Shown piece after piece: positions 8,546 through 17,879 of a stretch of 64,000 nucleotides of DNA (positions within the stretch are counted from its first letter, which is position 1; every line of letters starts with the position of its first letter). Source of the DNA: Roseihalotalea indica (GTDB taxonomy: Bacteria > Bacteroidota > Bacteroidia > Cytophagales > Cyclobacteriaceae); NCBI RefSeq assembly GCF_022458895.1, contig NZ_JAINFL010000019.1, forward strand, positions 59,815-123,814, read 5' to 3'. The translations under genes and the position numbers were made by a program. The notes under the pieces are model-generated. The model saw nothing but the letters and a program-made list of their open reading frames with translations. It made no database searches and had not been told where the DNA came from.

Positions 8546-9520
8546 ATGGCAATAGTAGCGTTTGTTGAAGATGCTGAAGGTAAGATCAAGAAATCATCGC
8601 TGGAAGCGGTAGCTTATGCGGCTGCGCTTGCTTCTCAAACTGGAGAAAGTGATGTAGTTGCTCTTGCTTTAGGCAGCCAGGTAAGTTCAGACGAGTTAGA
8701 AAAGTTAGGTAAGTATGGCGCTACCCGCGTACTCCACGCCGCAGATGAGCGACTGAACCAAGGTGTTATTCAAGCCTATGCCTCGGTGATTGATCAGGCG
8801 ATGAACGATACAGGAAGCAACATCCTGGTATTAGCCAAATCTTCGCTTGGTGATCCGGTAGCTTCTCGAGTAGCCATCAAACAACAGGCTTCTCTTGCAC
8901 CCAATGTGGTTGACTTGCCCGATCTGAGCGATGGTTTTGTAGTAAAGCGAAGTATTTATACTGGTAAAGCTTTTGCCTATATGAAGCTCGAGCGCGATAA
9001 AAAGATTATTGCACTCAAGAAAAACGCCATAGAACTGAAAGAGGGCGAGGGTAACTCGCCGGTAGAATCTTTCTCCGCTAACCTGACGGATGCTGATTTT
9101 GGCGCTGCCATCACTAATACTGAGAAAAGCGAAGGAGAAATTCTGTTACCCGAAGCAGACATTGTTGTTTCCGGTGGCCGAGGGCTAAAAGGCCCAGAGC
9201 ATTGGGGGATGATTGAAGAACTAGCCCAAACACTGGGAGCCGCTACGGGATGTAGCAAACCAGTATCGGATATGGGCTGGCGTCCTCACCATGAGCACGT
9301 AGGCCAAACCGGCATCAAAGTTAGCCCTACGCTGTACGTAGCGGTGGGAATTTCCGGAGCTATTCAGCATCTGGCCGGGGTGAACTCTTCCAAATATATC
9401 TTAGTTGTAAATCAAGACCCAGAAGCACCTTTTTTCAAAGCCGCCGATTACGGAGTTGTAGGTGATGCGTTTGAAGTAATACCCAAGCTAACCGAAGCCA
9501 TTAAAGCTTCTCAGAACTAA
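8546..9520 (+). CDS. etfA: Electron transfer flavoprotein, alpha subunit
   Basis: 324 residues, the usual length. The N-terminal domain (1-195) resembles EtfB. The C-terminal FAD-binding domain begins at the SGGRGLKGPEHW segment and carries GQTGIKVSPTLYVAVGISGA, the FAD ribityl and adenine contacts. It is the FAD-bearing partner of EtfB. A 132-base gap separates the two genes, longer than usual in this operon, with a 7-bp inverted repeat (8440-8446 with 8472-8478) that may tune relative expression. Confidence 0.96.
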   Translation: MAIVAFVEDAEGKIKKSSLEAVAYAAALASQTGESDVVALALGSQVSSDELEKLGKYGATRVLHAADERLNQGVIQAYASVIDQAMNDTGSNILVLAKSSLGDPVASRVAIKQQASLAPNVVDLPDLSDGFVVKRSIYTGKAFAYMKLERDKKIIALKKNAIELKEGEGNSPVESFSANLTDADFGAAITNTEKSEGEILLPEADIVVSGGRGLKGPEHWGMIEELAQTLGAATGCSKPVSDMGWRPHHEHVGQTGIKVSPTLYVAVGISGAIQHLAGVNSSKYILVVNQDPEAPFFKAADYGVVGDAFEVIPKLTEAIKASQN

Positions 9521-9532
9521 GTTACTCGTATT

Positions 9533-10123
9533 GTGGATAAAATTGAACTAGAAATTTTAGGACTCTCTTCCAGTCAGTCGCAGCAAGGATCGTTTGCACT
9601 TGTGCTGGGAGAAACAGTGGGCAATCGGCGGTTGCCTATTATCATCGGTATGTTTGAAGCGCAGGCTATCGCTATCGAAATTGAAAAGATTGTTCCTAAT
9701 CGTCCTATGACGCACGATCTTTTCAAATCGTTTGCCCAGAGCTTCCATTTTAATGTAGAAGAAATTGTCATATCCGATTTAAAAGAAGGGGTGTTTTTTG
9801 CTAAGATCGTCTGCAATGATGGGGCTGGTACTACTGAAATTGATGCGCGCCCTTCCGATGCTATCGCTATTGGCTTGCGCTTCAACGTCCCAATCTTTAC
9901 CAACGAAAATGTGCTTTCCGAAGCAGGTATAGTTCTAACTGACGAAGAGGGCGAACCCGAAGCACAAACCGCGCCAGCTGAATCTAAACGAAGTAAGCCT
10001 CTAACGGAGCAACTCAAAGATTTATCGTTTGATCGCCTACAATCGCTGCTTGATGATGCCCTGAAAGGTGAAGATTACGAGAAAGCCGCCAAAATCAGAG
10101 ACGAAATGAATCGTCGCAACTAA
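9533..10123 (+). CDS. DUF151 bifunctional nuclease-family protein with UVR motif
   Basis: 196 residues from a GTG start only 12 bases after etfA, hence co-transcribed. Residues 1-130 are the bifunctional nuclease (DUF151) domain, with LVLGETVGNRRLPIIIGMFEAQ and the RPSDAIAIGLR core. The C-terminal 40 residues form a UvrB/UvrC (UVR) motif (LLDDALKGEDYEKAAKIRDEM). This domain pair is common in Bacteroidota. DNase/RNase activity is reported for some homologues; the cellular role here is not known. Confidence 0.9.
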   Translation: MDKIELEILGLSSSQSQQGSFALVLGETVGNRRLPIIIGMFEAQAIAIEIEKIVPNRPMTHDLFKSFAQSFHFNVEEIVISDLKEGVFFAKIVCNDGAGTTEIDARPSDAIAIGLRFNVPIFTNENVLSEAGIVLTDEEGEPEAQTAPAESKRSKPLTEQLKDLSFDRLQSLLDDALKGEDYEKAAKIRDEMNRRN

Positions 10124-10136
10124 TCTGCAAATCAAT

Positions 10137-10163
10137 AAGCCTCTGCCATCCGGGGGCTTTTTT
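10137..10163 (+). terminator. Intrinsic terminator of the etf operon
   Basis: Arms 10137-10143 and 10153-10159 form a 7-bp stem (one G-U) followed at once by a run of T (10158-10163). It closes the etfB-etfA-DUF151 unit and separates it from the nucleoside transporter gene 32 bases downstream. Confidence 0.75.
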
Positions 10164-10194
10164 ATTATAGCTTGCCTACCTGTACCTTCTGCTC

Positions 10195-11487
10195 ATGCAA
10201 TACGTCCGTGGAATCCTTGGAATTGCTGCCTTAGTATTTATTGCCTTCCTCTTCTCCAGAAACCGGAAGGCAATTAACTGGAGACTAGTTGGGGCAGGGA
10301 TTGCCATTCAATTAGTGGCGGGCGTACTAATTTTAAAAGTCCCATTCGTTAAGGCGATTTTTAATAAAATTAGTGAAGGCTTTGTCAAATTCTTAAGCTT
10401 TTCGCAGGAAGGAGCGGAATTTTTATTTGGCGGATTAGTAGATGCCTCTTCCTTCGGGTATATTTTCGCATTTCAGGTTCTTCCCACCATTATTTTTTTC
10501 TCCACAGTCACGGCTGGCTTATATTATCTGGGCATTTTGCAACGGGTGGTGTATGGCATTGCCTGGATTATGGCCCGTACCATGCGCCTCTCCGGGGCCG
10601 AGAGTCTTTCGGCAGCAGGTAATATCTTTCTGGGGCAAACCGAAGCCCCTCTGCTGGTTCGCCCTTACATTGCCGGGATGACCCTCTCGGAAATTATGTG
10701 CCTGATGACCGGGGGAATGGCTACTATTGCCGGTGGAGTGCTGGGCGGATATGTGGCCTTCTTAGGAGGGGATGATCCGGTAGAACGAACCCGCTTTGCT
10801 GCCTACCTGCTGAGTGCTTCTATTATGAATGCTCCGGCCGCCATCGTGATTGCCAAAATTTTAATACCGGAAACTAACCCGGAAAACATTCGCGAGGAGT
10901 TACATGTCAGCGGCGAAACCCTGGGCGTAAATGTGATTGATGCCCTATCTCGCGGAGCTTCGGATGGCCTGAAGTTGGCACTCAATGTAGGTGGTATGTT
11001 ACTGGCCTTTATTGCTGTTATTGCCGCCATCAACTATTTCTTGTCAGGGGTAATTGGGGAACTGACCGGGTTGAACCAGTTTGTAATAAGCTCTACTGAT
11101 GGTGCCTTTGATGGCTTTTCACTTGAGTATCTGCTAGGCCAATTATTTCGGGCTTTTGCATTTATCATGGGCGTAGACTGGGACCAAACGCTACAGGTAG
11201 GTAGCTTGCTCGGCCAAAAAACCGTTATCAATGAGTTTGTGGCCTATCTGGATCTATCAGAAATGAAGGCTGAAGGTGCATTGAACGGAAAAGCGCTGGT
11301 TATTGCAACCTACGCGCTTTGTGGTTTTTCTAATTTTAGTTCTATTGCGATACAAATCGGAGGCATTGGAAGCATCGCTCCTAACCAACAGGGTAACCTT
11401 TCCAAGCTGGGCATGTGGGCTTTGCTTGCCGCTACTTTTGCCTGCATGATGACTGCCACCATTGCTGGTATGCTGGTGAATTACTGA
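10195..11487 (+). CDS. Concentrative nucleoside transporter (NupC/CNT family)
   Basis: 430 residues, strongly hydrophobic, with family signatures: the N-terminal helix pair, the central ESLSAAGNIFLGQTEAPLLV segment that builds the nucleoside site, MTGGMATIAGGVLGGY, and the C-terminal TYALCGFSNFSSIAIQIGG loop. CNT proteins import nucleosides with Na+ or H+. The protein is full length. It ends six bases before the convergent AI-2E permease gene. Confidence 0.93.
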   Translation: MQYVRGILGIAALVFIAFLFSRNRKAINWRLVGAGIAIQLVAGVLILKVPFVKAIFNKISEGFVKFLSFSQEGAEFLFGGLVDASSFGYIFAFQVLPTIIFFSTVTAGLYYLGILQRVVYGIAWIMARTMRLSGAESLSAAGNIFLGQTEAPLLVRPYIAGMTLSEIMCLMTGGMATIAGGVLGGYVAFLGGDDPVERTRFAAYLLSASIMNAPAAIVIAKILIPETNPENIREELHVSGETLGVNVIDALSRGASDGLKLALNVGGMLLAFIAVIAAINYFLSGVIGELTGLNQFVISSTDGAFDGFSLEYLLGQLFRAFAFIMGVDWDQTLQVGSLLGQKTVINEFVAYLDLSEMKAEGALNGKALVIATYALCGFSNFSSIAIQIGGIGSIAPNQQGNLSKLGMWALLAATFACMMTATIAGMLVNY

Positions 11488-11493
11488 TGCTGC

Positions 11494-12633
11494 TTAAGCA
11501 TTCTCCTTAGCTCTCTCTCGCTCTTTCCTATTCTTTTTTACAATTCTAATCTCTTTCAATCGTACCTTTTTAGGCTCCAGTGTAAACTCATCCGGTGGAT
11601 TTCCTAACAAGAAGCCATACGGTTTAAGCGGTTCTACAGTATCAAAAATAACTTTGCAAATAGCTAATACCGGGATAGATAAGATCATCCCGATAGGCCC
11701 CCAGATCATCCCTCCGAAGAACAAAGCCAGGATTGCCGCAAATGGATTAATACTAACCCTTCCCCCTATAATGTTGGGAGTGATAAAATTGCCCTCCAGA
11801 AACTGTACGCCCGAGAAAATCAGCAATACTCCTAAGGGGTACCAAAGCGAATCCTTCGTAACCAGCGCGAAAAGAATGGGTAACAGCGATCCGATAAAAA
11901 TACCGATATAAGGAATAATGGTAAGTACGGCTGCCAACACACCGAAAAACATAGCATGCTGAATTCCCAGCAGCATCAGCCCTGTTGTGTTTAGAACGGC
12001 TATGATTAGAATAACAGTGAATAATCCCAGAATGTAGCTTCGTATTACTTTCTCAATTTTAATAACCGTTGTTCCTACCTTATCATGATGTTCCTGACTG
12101 AATACCCGGTAGAGAAAGGCCATAAGGAACCTGCGATAATACAGAAAGAAAAACATAGCCAGAATAGCGAGAAAAAAGGAAGTAAAGAAGCCCGCCGTTG
12201 CCGATAACGTTCGGGTCAGAAAGGAAGTGCTGTTTCTTAGTACCGTTGTGAGAGAGTTTTTCAGGTAGGTTGTTTGTTCCTGTTGCTCTATACCAAACGT
12301 CGTTTCCATCCAGCCAAAGCCCCGGTCAATAACTTCGTTAAAGCGAGCTTCTATGGTATCCAGATCTCGCGCAATACTACGGACCTGGGCCGAAAAGAAG
12401 TAGGATAATCCACTAATGACCAAGATCACGAAGATGATAGACAATATGGAGCTAATACCTCGGGGAATACGCGCTCGCTCTATCAGTGAGCTCAATGGAT
12501 GCAGCAATAATGCTAGAATCAGGGCCGTTAATACGGGGCTCAGAATAGACTTAGCCACAATCAGCACATAGGCAGTAAGCACAATGGCTGCCAGCACAAT
12601 TAAATATTTGGCATAGCCGGGGATACGGTTCAT
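11494..12633 (-). CDS. AI-2E family transporter (PerM-like permease)
   Basis: 379 residues with about eight membrane helices, a large soluble segment between helices 3 and 4 (about 90-150), and the conserved GxLLPILFAL and ILALFFGGMIWGPIGMILSIP helices of the family. The C-terminal tail is very basic (KNRKERERAKEN). Members export small molecules or act as Na+/H+ antiporters; the name comes from E. coli TqsA. The substrate is not inferable. It is a single gene between nupC (convergent) and tyrS (divergent). Confidence 0.9.
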   Translation of the reverse strand: MNRIPGYAKYLIVLAAIVLTAYVLIVAKSILSPVLTALILALLLHPLSSLIERARIPRGISSILSIIFVILVISGLSYFFSAQVRSIARDLDTIEARFNEVIDRGFGWMETTFGIEQQEQTTYLKNSLTTVLRNSTSFLTRTLSATAGFFTSFFLAILAMFFFLYYRRFLMAFLYRVFSQEHHDKVGTTVIKIEKVIRSYILGLFTVILIIAVLNTTGLMLLGIQHAMFFGVLAAVLTIIPYIGIFIGSLLPILFALVTKDSLWYPLGVLLIFSGVQFLEGNFITPNIIGGRVSINPFAAILALFFGGMIWGPIGMILSIPVLAICKVIFDTVEPLKPYGFLLGNPPDEFTLEPKKVRLKEIRIVKKNRKERERAKENA

Positions 12634-12778
12634 AATAAGTTCAAAAAATAAAGAGTGAAATCTGGATTAGATAGTATAACGAACACCAAACAAATAAGTT
12701 AGTACTCTTTCAATTAGAAATTATCTTTAAAGGGAAAAATTTCCTTTTATGATCAAAATTCTTCTTCTACCTGTTTCG

Positions 12779-12809
12779 TTCAGAAACTCACGCTGAAATT
12801 TTATATTTG
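12779..12809 (+). promoter_or_regulatory. Probable tyrS promoter (TTC-N20-TATATTTG)
   Basis: TATATTTG at 12802-12809 matches the Bacteroidota -7 consensus TAnnTTTG exactly. Twenty bases upstream is TTC (12779-12781), one base from the TTG -33 element. The tyrS start codon is 66 bases downstream, leaving a leader of about 60 bases. Confidence 0.5.
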
Positions 12810-12874
12810 CACTGCGGTTAGCCGGTCTATGTAATACTCACATGCTGGCTTATTGATTGTATTTGAAAACTTGA

Positions 12875-14182
12875 ATGTATACTATGACGAGTTCGTCTGT
12901 TTCTACTTTATCTACCTTTGTAGAAGAATTACGCTGGCGTGGCATGATCCATGATATGACCCCCGGCACCGAAGAACAACTATCCAAAGAAAAAACGCTG
13001 GGGTATATCGGCTTTGACCCTACAGCTAAATCTCTGCATATTGGAAATCTGGCTACGGTCATGTTGCTTGTACATCTGCAGCGAGTAGGGCACCAACCTA
13101 TTGCTTTGGTAGGTGGCGCTACCGGTATGATTGGCGATCCGTCTGGGAAATCGGCTGAGCGTAATCTACTGGATGAAAATACATTGCGCGAGAACCAGGA
13201 AGGGGTTCGTAAACAATTAGAGAAGTTCCTGGACTTTGAAGCTGCCGAGAACCCAGCCATCATGGTGAATAATTATGACTGGTTTGGGCAAATTGGTTTT
13301 TTGGAATTTCTGAGAGATGCGGGTAAGCACCTGACAATTAACTATATGATCGCCAAGGATTCAGTGAAGAAACGCTTAGAATCAGGTTTGTCATTTACAG
13401 AGTTCTCGTACCAATTGCTGCAAGGCTACGATTTCTACCATCTATACAAAGAGCGTGGCGTAAAATTACAAATGGGAGGGTCTGACCAGTGGGGAAATAT
13501 TACTACCGGAACGGAATTTATCCGCCGCAAAGCCAGTGGCGAAGCGTACGCGTTAACCGCCCCGCTCATCACCAAATCAGACGGAACCAAGTTTGGGAAA
13601 TCTGAGTCAGGTAATGTGTGGCTGGATGCGGAGATGACCTCGCCTTACAAGTTCTACCAGTTTTGGCTCAATGTAGCTGATGAAGATCTGCCTCGCCTGT
13701 TGCGGGTATTTTCCTTGAAAAGCAAAGAAGAAATTGAGGCACTGGAACAACTGCCAAACCCTAACGAGGCCAAACGGGCATTGGCAGAGGAGCTGACTAC
13801 ACGCATTCACTCAACTGATGATTTTGAGAACGCCCGTGATGCTTCTTCCATCCTGTTCGGTAATGCTGCTCTGGAGCGTATTCAGCGCATTGATGAGAAA
13901 ACGCTGCTGGAAGTTTTTGAAGGCTTGCCTCAGGAAACCATTACCCGTAGTGAGTACGAGGCTGCTGGTAATGTGGTAGACTTACTGTCGGAAGCAACTA
14001 AGCAGATCGTCTTCAAATCTAAAGGCGAAGCTCGACGCATGATTCAGCAGGGGGGCGTGAGCGTTAATAAAGAAAAGATTACTTCGGCTGATGCTGAAGC
14101 AAACTTTCAATTGCTACAAAACAAGTACTTGTTAGTACAACGTGGCAAGAAAAACCACTACCTGATTCGGGTGGCTGATTAA
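12875..14182 (+). CDS. tyrS: Tyrosyl-tRNA synthetase
   Basis: 435 residues. A class I aminoacyl-tRNA synthetase with the HIGH motif as HIGN (55-58), the tyrosine/tRNA segment [17 protein letters not shown], the GGSDQWGN signature, and the KMSKS motif as KFGKS (239-243). A C-terminal S4 RNA-binding domain covers about 370-433 ([14 protein letters not shown]). An internal Met at residue 4 is an alternative start. Single essential gene, with its own promoter and a strong hairpin downstream. Confidence 0.97.
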   Translation: MYTMTSSSVSTLSTFVEELRWRGMIHDMTPGTEEQLSKEKTLGYIGFDPTAKSLHIGNLATVMLLVHLQRVGHQPIALVGGATGMIGDPSGKSAERNLLDENTLRENQEGVRKQLEKFLDFEAAENPAIMVNNYDWFGQIGFLEFLRDAGKHLTINYMIAKDSVKKRLESGLSFTEFSYQLLQGYDFYHLYKERGVKLQMGGSDQWGNITTGTEFIRRKASGEAYALTAPLITKSDGTKFGKSESGNVWLDAEMTSPYKFYQFWLNVADEDLPRLLRVFSLKSKEEIEALEQLPNPNEAKRALAEELTTRIHSTDDFENARDASSILFGNAALERIQRIDEKTLLEVFEGLPQETITRSEYEAAGNVVDLLSEATKQIVFKSKGEARRMIQQGGVSVNKEKITSADAEANFQLLQNKYLLVQRGKKNHYLIRVAD

Positions 14183-14227
14183 AACGCGGGGATAAAACCT
14201 CTCATGGTAGGAGGGATTTAATAAATG

Positions 14228-14262
14228 ATGAACAGCAATAGAGATGACCTATTGCTGTTCAT
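14228..14262. terminator. Bidirectional intrinsic terminator (tyrS / dioxygenase)
   Basis: Perfect 14-bp arms (14228-14241 and 14249-14262) around a 7-base loop, followed by ATTTTAT on the plus strand and an AT-rich tail on the minus strand. It lies between the ends of two convergent genes (14182 and 14287), so it can stop transcription from both sides. Confidence 0.8.
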
Positions 14263-14286
14263 ATTTTATGGCTGGTTCATAGAGCC

Positions 14287-15252
14287 TTACCATCGGTCCA
14301 ATCCCAGTAATTTCCGTCCCAGAGGCGATAGCGCTGCTGTATCATATTTTTTCTGTTCCCAGCCTCGGGGGTCTCCCGGGAACGCATATCCTTCGGGCGC
14401 TCTTCGCTCTTTCCAGGAAGAAACTCGCCATTGCCGCCGTTCTTCATTATCCTCCTCAGCAGGCATCATAGAGATGTATTGAGCGATGCGAACCTTATCT
14501 ATACTATTATTAGGCCGGATGCCGTGCGGTTGAGTACTATTGAAAATCAACAGGTCCCCAGCTTCCAGAGGCACTTTAACGATCTCAAAACCGCTAACAT
14601 CAGGTTTAAAACGATCACGATCTGCAGGTTGGGTTAGCTTCCAGGTATCGTATGTGCGGTATAACTCGGGTACGCATTGAAATCCTCCCATATTTTCGTC
14701 GGTTTGATCGGCCAGGGCCAGTACCCCTTGTACATTTTGCGGTTTGGTTTCCGGGTCGTAGTCCCAGTGAATGAAGCCTTTGTTTTCAAAGCCGGGGCGG
14801 CTGGGAAAGTTCAGGTTCGCGCGATCAATGGTGACCCAGAGTTTATCGGTTCCCCATATATCGGTAAATGCTTCATACACTTTAGGCGTTTGCCGGTTGT
14901 CCCATAGGTATTGATGATTGTAAACCTCTACCATACCCGTGTTGGTCAGCTCCTTCATCTTCATTTCTGCCCGGGGTTGGGCATACCAGGTTTCCGGATT
15001 ATTCGGATCTTTTTCTTCAAATTCCCAGAGAAAGTTCGCCAATCGCTCGGCTTGCTCTCTGGGTACTGCGTTTTTAATCACGATGTATCCGTTCTCTATC
15101 CAGAACTTCCAGTCTTCTTCACTTAAAACCTTCAGCGGTTTGCCGTTACTACGGTCATTAAGTTTTGTTTTACTGCTAATGGCGGTAGAAGGATTTCCGG
15201 GAATATCCTGATGATCGTTAGCCATGGTTGGTGTTTCTGTTGCCTGTTTCAT
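14287..15252 (-). CDS. Phytanoyl-CoA dioxygenase family (Fe(II)/2-oxoglutarate) oxygenase
   Basis: 321 residues from the ATG at 15252; the frame opens 11 codons earlier, but a -7 element at 15283-15290 places transcription start downstream of that earlier ATG. The PhyH fold is clear: KNAVPREQAERLANFLWEFE near the start, iron ligands His and Asp in FIHWDYDP, distal His in STQPHGIRPN and the 2-oxoglutarate Arg in DKVRIAQY. It hydroxylates an unknown organic substrate. It is divergent from an AraC-type regulator, which probably controls it through the direct repeat at 15320-15350. Confidence 0.88.
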   Translation of the reverse strand: MKQATETPTMANDHQDIPGNPSTAISSKTKLNDRSNGKPLKVLSEEDWKFWIENGYIVIKNAVPREQAERLANFLWEFEEKDPNNPETWYAQPRAEMKMKELTNTGMVEVYNHQYLWDNRQTPKVYEAFTDIWGTDKLWVTIDRANLNFPSRPGFENKGFIHWDYDPETKPQNVQGVLALADQTDENMGGFQCVPELYRTYDTWKLTQPADRDRFKPDVSGFEIVKVPLEAGDLLIFNSTQPHGIRPNNSIDKVRIAQYISMMPAEEDNEERRQWRVSSWKERRAPEGYAFPGDPRGWEQKKYDTAALSPLGRKLLGLDRW

Positions 15253-15282
15253 AATAGTGTGTTTACAACTGATTGAATAGTT

Positions 15283-15290
15283 CAAAGGTA
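15283..15290 (-). promoter_or_regulatory. -7 element of the dioxygenase promoter
   Basis: The minus strand reads TACCTTTG, an exact TAnnTTTG. No TTG sits 19-20 bases upstream, so the promoter looks weak without help. That fits an activator bound at the adjacent direct repeats (15320-15350). Confidence 0.5.
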
Positions 15291-15319
15291 CCTCGCTAAA
15301 CCGCTCTTCTTATTATCGC

Positions 15320-15350
15320 TATTGATCATATTTTGCTCTGTATTGACCAT
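15320..15350. promoter_or_regulatory. Candidate AraC-type operator: two direct repeats 21 bp apart
   Basis: TATTGATCAT (15320-15329) and TATTGACCAT (15341-15350) agree at 9 of 10 positions, and the similarity continues a few bases beyond. Their 21-bp start-to-start spacing puts both on the same DNA face, as in known AraC-family half-site pairs. They sit just upstream of where the dioxygenase -33 element would be, and before the divergent araC-type gene. Confidence 0.5.
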
Positions 15351-15399
15351 TTTATATATTGTTTCGGTAAAAATGTAAACTGTTAGGAAAATATACGAA

Positions 15400-16242
15400 A
15401 TGAAGATTCAGAAAGAGACTGTTCTGCCTGATGAGGGGCAATCCTTTAAGCTGTTTGAGCCTAGCTTAAGAGATCATTTTTTCTGGCATTACCACCCGGA
15501 GTATGAACTAGTATATGTTGAAGCTGATACTGGAATACGACACGTAGGTCAGCACGTATCCAGCTATGTGGGTAGCGATTTGGTACTGATCGGATCTAAT
15601 ATTCCACACTTAAATTTTGACTATGGCCTGAAAACGGAATACAAACAGATTGTGGTGCAATTGAAAAAGCCTTTTTTGGGTGATGCATTGCAACAAACCC
15701 CTGAGTTTAACGCGATTCAAAGTCTTTTTAACCAGGCTTATCTAGGTTTGTCTTTTAGTGGCGAAACTAAAAGAAAGGTAAGTGAGAAGCTCAAGTATAT
15801 GCGAAATATTAGCCAGTTTGAGCAACTGCTATGTTTACTCGAGGTTTTTCAGCTTCTCGCCAGTTCCGATGAAATGGTACAGCTTAACGATCAGGATACC
15901 AGCGTAAAGCTTTTTATGAACGATAAAATCCGGATGAGCACGGTGTATAAATACATTCACGAGCATTACAATGAAAACCCCGACGTGAATGAGGTGGCTT
16001 CGCAAGTACATTTAAGCACGGCTGCCTTTTGTCGGTATTTCAAGAAGCAAACTAAAATGACCTTCACCGACTTTGTTAATCAATACCGGATTGCCCAATC
16101 TAAAACGTTGTTACTGCAGGGGAGAAGTGTTTCGGATACCTGCTACGAGGTTGGTTTTGATAGTTTGTCTTATTTCAGCAAGCTTTTTAAAAAAATTACC
16201 GGGGAGAATGCTTCCGACTTTAAGAAACAATACCTGAAATAG
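15400..16242 (+). CDS. AraC-family transcriptional regulator with cupin sensor
   Basis: 280 residues. The N-terminal half (1-150) is a cupin-like ligand domain (HYHPEYELVYVEADTGIRHVGQH, then LIGSNIPHLNF). The C-terminal 100 residues hold two helix-turn-helix units: NPDVNEVASQVHLSTAAFCRYF and GRSVSDTCYEVGFDSLSYFSKLF, followed by the family's closing KLFKKITGENASDFKKQY. It binds DNA and senses a small molecule, often a sugar. It is divergent from the PhyH dioxygenase and is the likely regulator of it, and perhaps of itself. Confidence 0.92.
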   Translation: MKIQKETVLPDEGQSFKLFEPSLRDHFFWHYHPEYELVYVEADTGIRHVGQHVSSYVGSDLVLIGSNIPHLNFDYGLKTEYKQIVVQLKKPFLGDALQQTPEFNAIQSLFNQAYLGLSFSGETKRKVSEKLKYMRNISQFEQLLCLLEVFQLLASSDEMVQLNDQDTSVKLFMNDKIRMSTVYKYIHEHYNENPDVNEVASQVHLSTAAFCRYFKKQTKMTFTDFVNQYRIAQSKTLLLQGRSVSDTCYEVGFDSLSYFSKLFKKITGENASDFKKQYLK

Positions 16243-16316
16243 AGGTTATTCTGATAATTGTGTAAGAAGCCATTTTCTATCGAAAGTCTTATCTGACCAA
16301 GTAGGTAAGCGTAGTC

Positions 16317-16353
16317 GGAGGCAGTCAGCAGGTTCCCTATACTGCCTCCTGCT
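16317..16353. terminator. Hairpin between convergent araC and acyltransferase genes
   Basis: Nine-bp arms 16317-16325 and 16341-16349 are perfect. An alternative pairing uses AGCAGG near 16327 with CCTGCT (16348-16353), so two mutually exclusive hairpins are possible. There is no strong T run. A hairpin ending in the same GCCTCCTGCT is found at 39017-39050. Confidence 0.45.
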
Positions 16354-16404
16354 AACTGTCACTCGCTTCCTGATACGTCTTTATATAGAAAATCAGAATA
16401 ATGC

Positions 16405-16965
16405 CTAATAGACCCCTTTTTCCGGGAATTTAGCGTGAATAGTACGGTAAAATTCTTTGATGCGTTCAATGTCCTGTTCAGCATCGCCCGTAGGATAGAA
16501 CGGTTCAGGGCGAATTCCAGCTTCTTTCTTTTTATAATCCAGATATCCCAGTATGATAGGGACATTAGCCTGGTTTGCCACATGATAGAAGCCAGAGCGC
16601 CAGCGCTTGGCGTGTTTTCGGGTTCCTTCCGGGGTTACCATGATCACTAAGCGTTCCCGCTCATCAAACAATTGGGCCATGGCATCCACCATACTTCCTT
16701 TTCTAAATCCTTTCGATTGTCGGTCAATAGGTATAGCGCCCAATGCTTTTAACAGAATGCCAATCGGTGGTTTCATCCATTCTTTTTTAATAGTAAAGCG
16801 GATGGGAATTCCCATGATGTGCAAGGCAGAAAGGGCATATACAATATCCCAGTTACTGGTATGAGGGGCCCCAATCATTACGGCTTTATGGACATGACGG
16901 GGATAGTCCCAGTTTACTGACCAGCCGGAAATGGCAAAAATAATTTTAGCAATGAGTTTCCACAT
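16405..16965 (-). CDS. 1-acyl-sn-glycerol-3-phosphate acyltransferase family (PlsC-like) protein
   Basis: 186 residues, short for the family but complete. The acyltransferase H(X4)D motif is His35-Asp40 (GAPHTSNWD), and the phosphate-binding motif appears as VTPEGTRKHAKRW. It transfers an acyl chain to a lysophospholipid or related acceptor at the membrane. Its start is only six bases after the patatin gene on the same strand, so the two are translated from one message. The short length leaves room for a non-glycerolipid acceptor. Confidence 0.85.
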   Translation of the reverse strand: MWKLIAKIIFAISGWSVNWDYPRHVHKAVMIGAPHTSNWDIVYALSALHIMGIPIRFTIKKEWMKPPIGILLKALGAIPIDRQSKGFRKGSMVDAMAQLFDERERLVIMVTPEGTRKHAKRWRSGFYHVANQANVPIILGYLDYKKKEAGIRPEPFYPTGDAEQDIERIKEFYRTIHAKFPEKGVY

Positions 16966-16971
16966 AGGTTG

Positions 16972-17748
16972 TTACGTAGTAGTTTGCAAATTATTCCAAA
17001 AGCGAGTTAGTTCTTCTTCCAGCGTTTTAGCATAGTCATAGCCAATCTGAAAAATTTCCTCGGCCCGGCCCAGATCAAATACTTTATACGTTTTCAGGTT
17101 AGGAGGTTCTATGAAAAAATCACAATACTTCCGTCGGGAATATGCGTTGGCATTGATGGTGAGCAGGAACGTGCGCTCCAGCATAGTCTTCATATTCATG
17201 ACCGTAAAGGTATCATCCACTGGGTTGCAGTGTAGCCCAATGATTTTATCGCAAGTGCCTACCAAAGCTTCTGCGGGGAAGTTGTTTAGCAAGCCGCCAT
17301 CTACAAATAATTTACCGTTTACAGAAATCGGTTCAAACACCACAGGAATACAAGTAGAGGCCATCAGGGGGCGGATGAGCTCGCCTTTTGAAAAATAAAC
17401 GGTCCTTCCTCTGCACAAATCAGTAGCAGTAAGAGTTAAGGGAGTGTGTAGATCCTCGAAGGTGTTTTTTTTGATATATTTAGTGTACAGCCACTCTGCA
17501 CTATCCATCTTTAATAACCCAGTTTTACTAATGGCAGGGCGGATGAGTTTAAGAAAGCTGGTTTCCTGAATTATCTCAAGGATATCATCCGGGGAATATC
17601 CGCTTGCATACAGAGCACCGGCAATAGCACCCGAACTGCTACCAGCAATGGCATCTATCTGTATGCCTATTTCGTCTAACACTTTCAGAATGCCCAAGTG
17701 AGCAATACCCCGCGACCCGCCTCCGGACAATACGAGTCCTAATTTCAT
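16972..17748 (-). CDS. Patatin-like phospholipase
   Basis: 258 residues from the ATG at 17748, chosen because patatins open with this MKLGLVLSGGGSRG; a start five codons earlier (17763) is possible. It has the glycine-rich oxyanion hole GGGSRG, the nucleophile elbow GSSSG and the catalytic DGG (FVDGGLLNNFP). Patatins are Ser-Asp lipid acyl hydrolases. It lies between accA and a PlsC-like acyltransferase on the same strand, which suggests phospholipid deacylation and reacylation (remodelling). No signal peptide, so cytoplasmic. Confidence 0.9.
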   Translation of the reverse strand: MKLGLVLSGGGSRGIAHLGILKVLDEIGIQIDAIAGSSSGAIAGALYASGYSPDDILEIIQETSFLKLIRPAISKTGLLKMDSAEWLYTKYIKKNTFEDLHTPLTLTATDLCRGRTVYFSKGELIRPLMASTCIPVVFEPISVNGKLFVDGGLLNNFPAEALVGTCDKIIGLHCNPVDDTFTVMNMKTMLERTFLLTINANAYSRRKYCDFFIEPPNLKTYKVFDLGRAEEIFQIGYDYAKTLEEELTRFWNNLQTTT

Positions 17749-17879
17749 ACGATGATCAGTCAACTTCTATGAAATAACGCAGTTTAAAACTTCTTATGAA
17801 GTGTGACTAAAAAATAAGAATGAGTTACCAGAGCAGAGCTACGCGGTAGGTCGAGCTGCTGCTGGGCAATCATTCCTGT

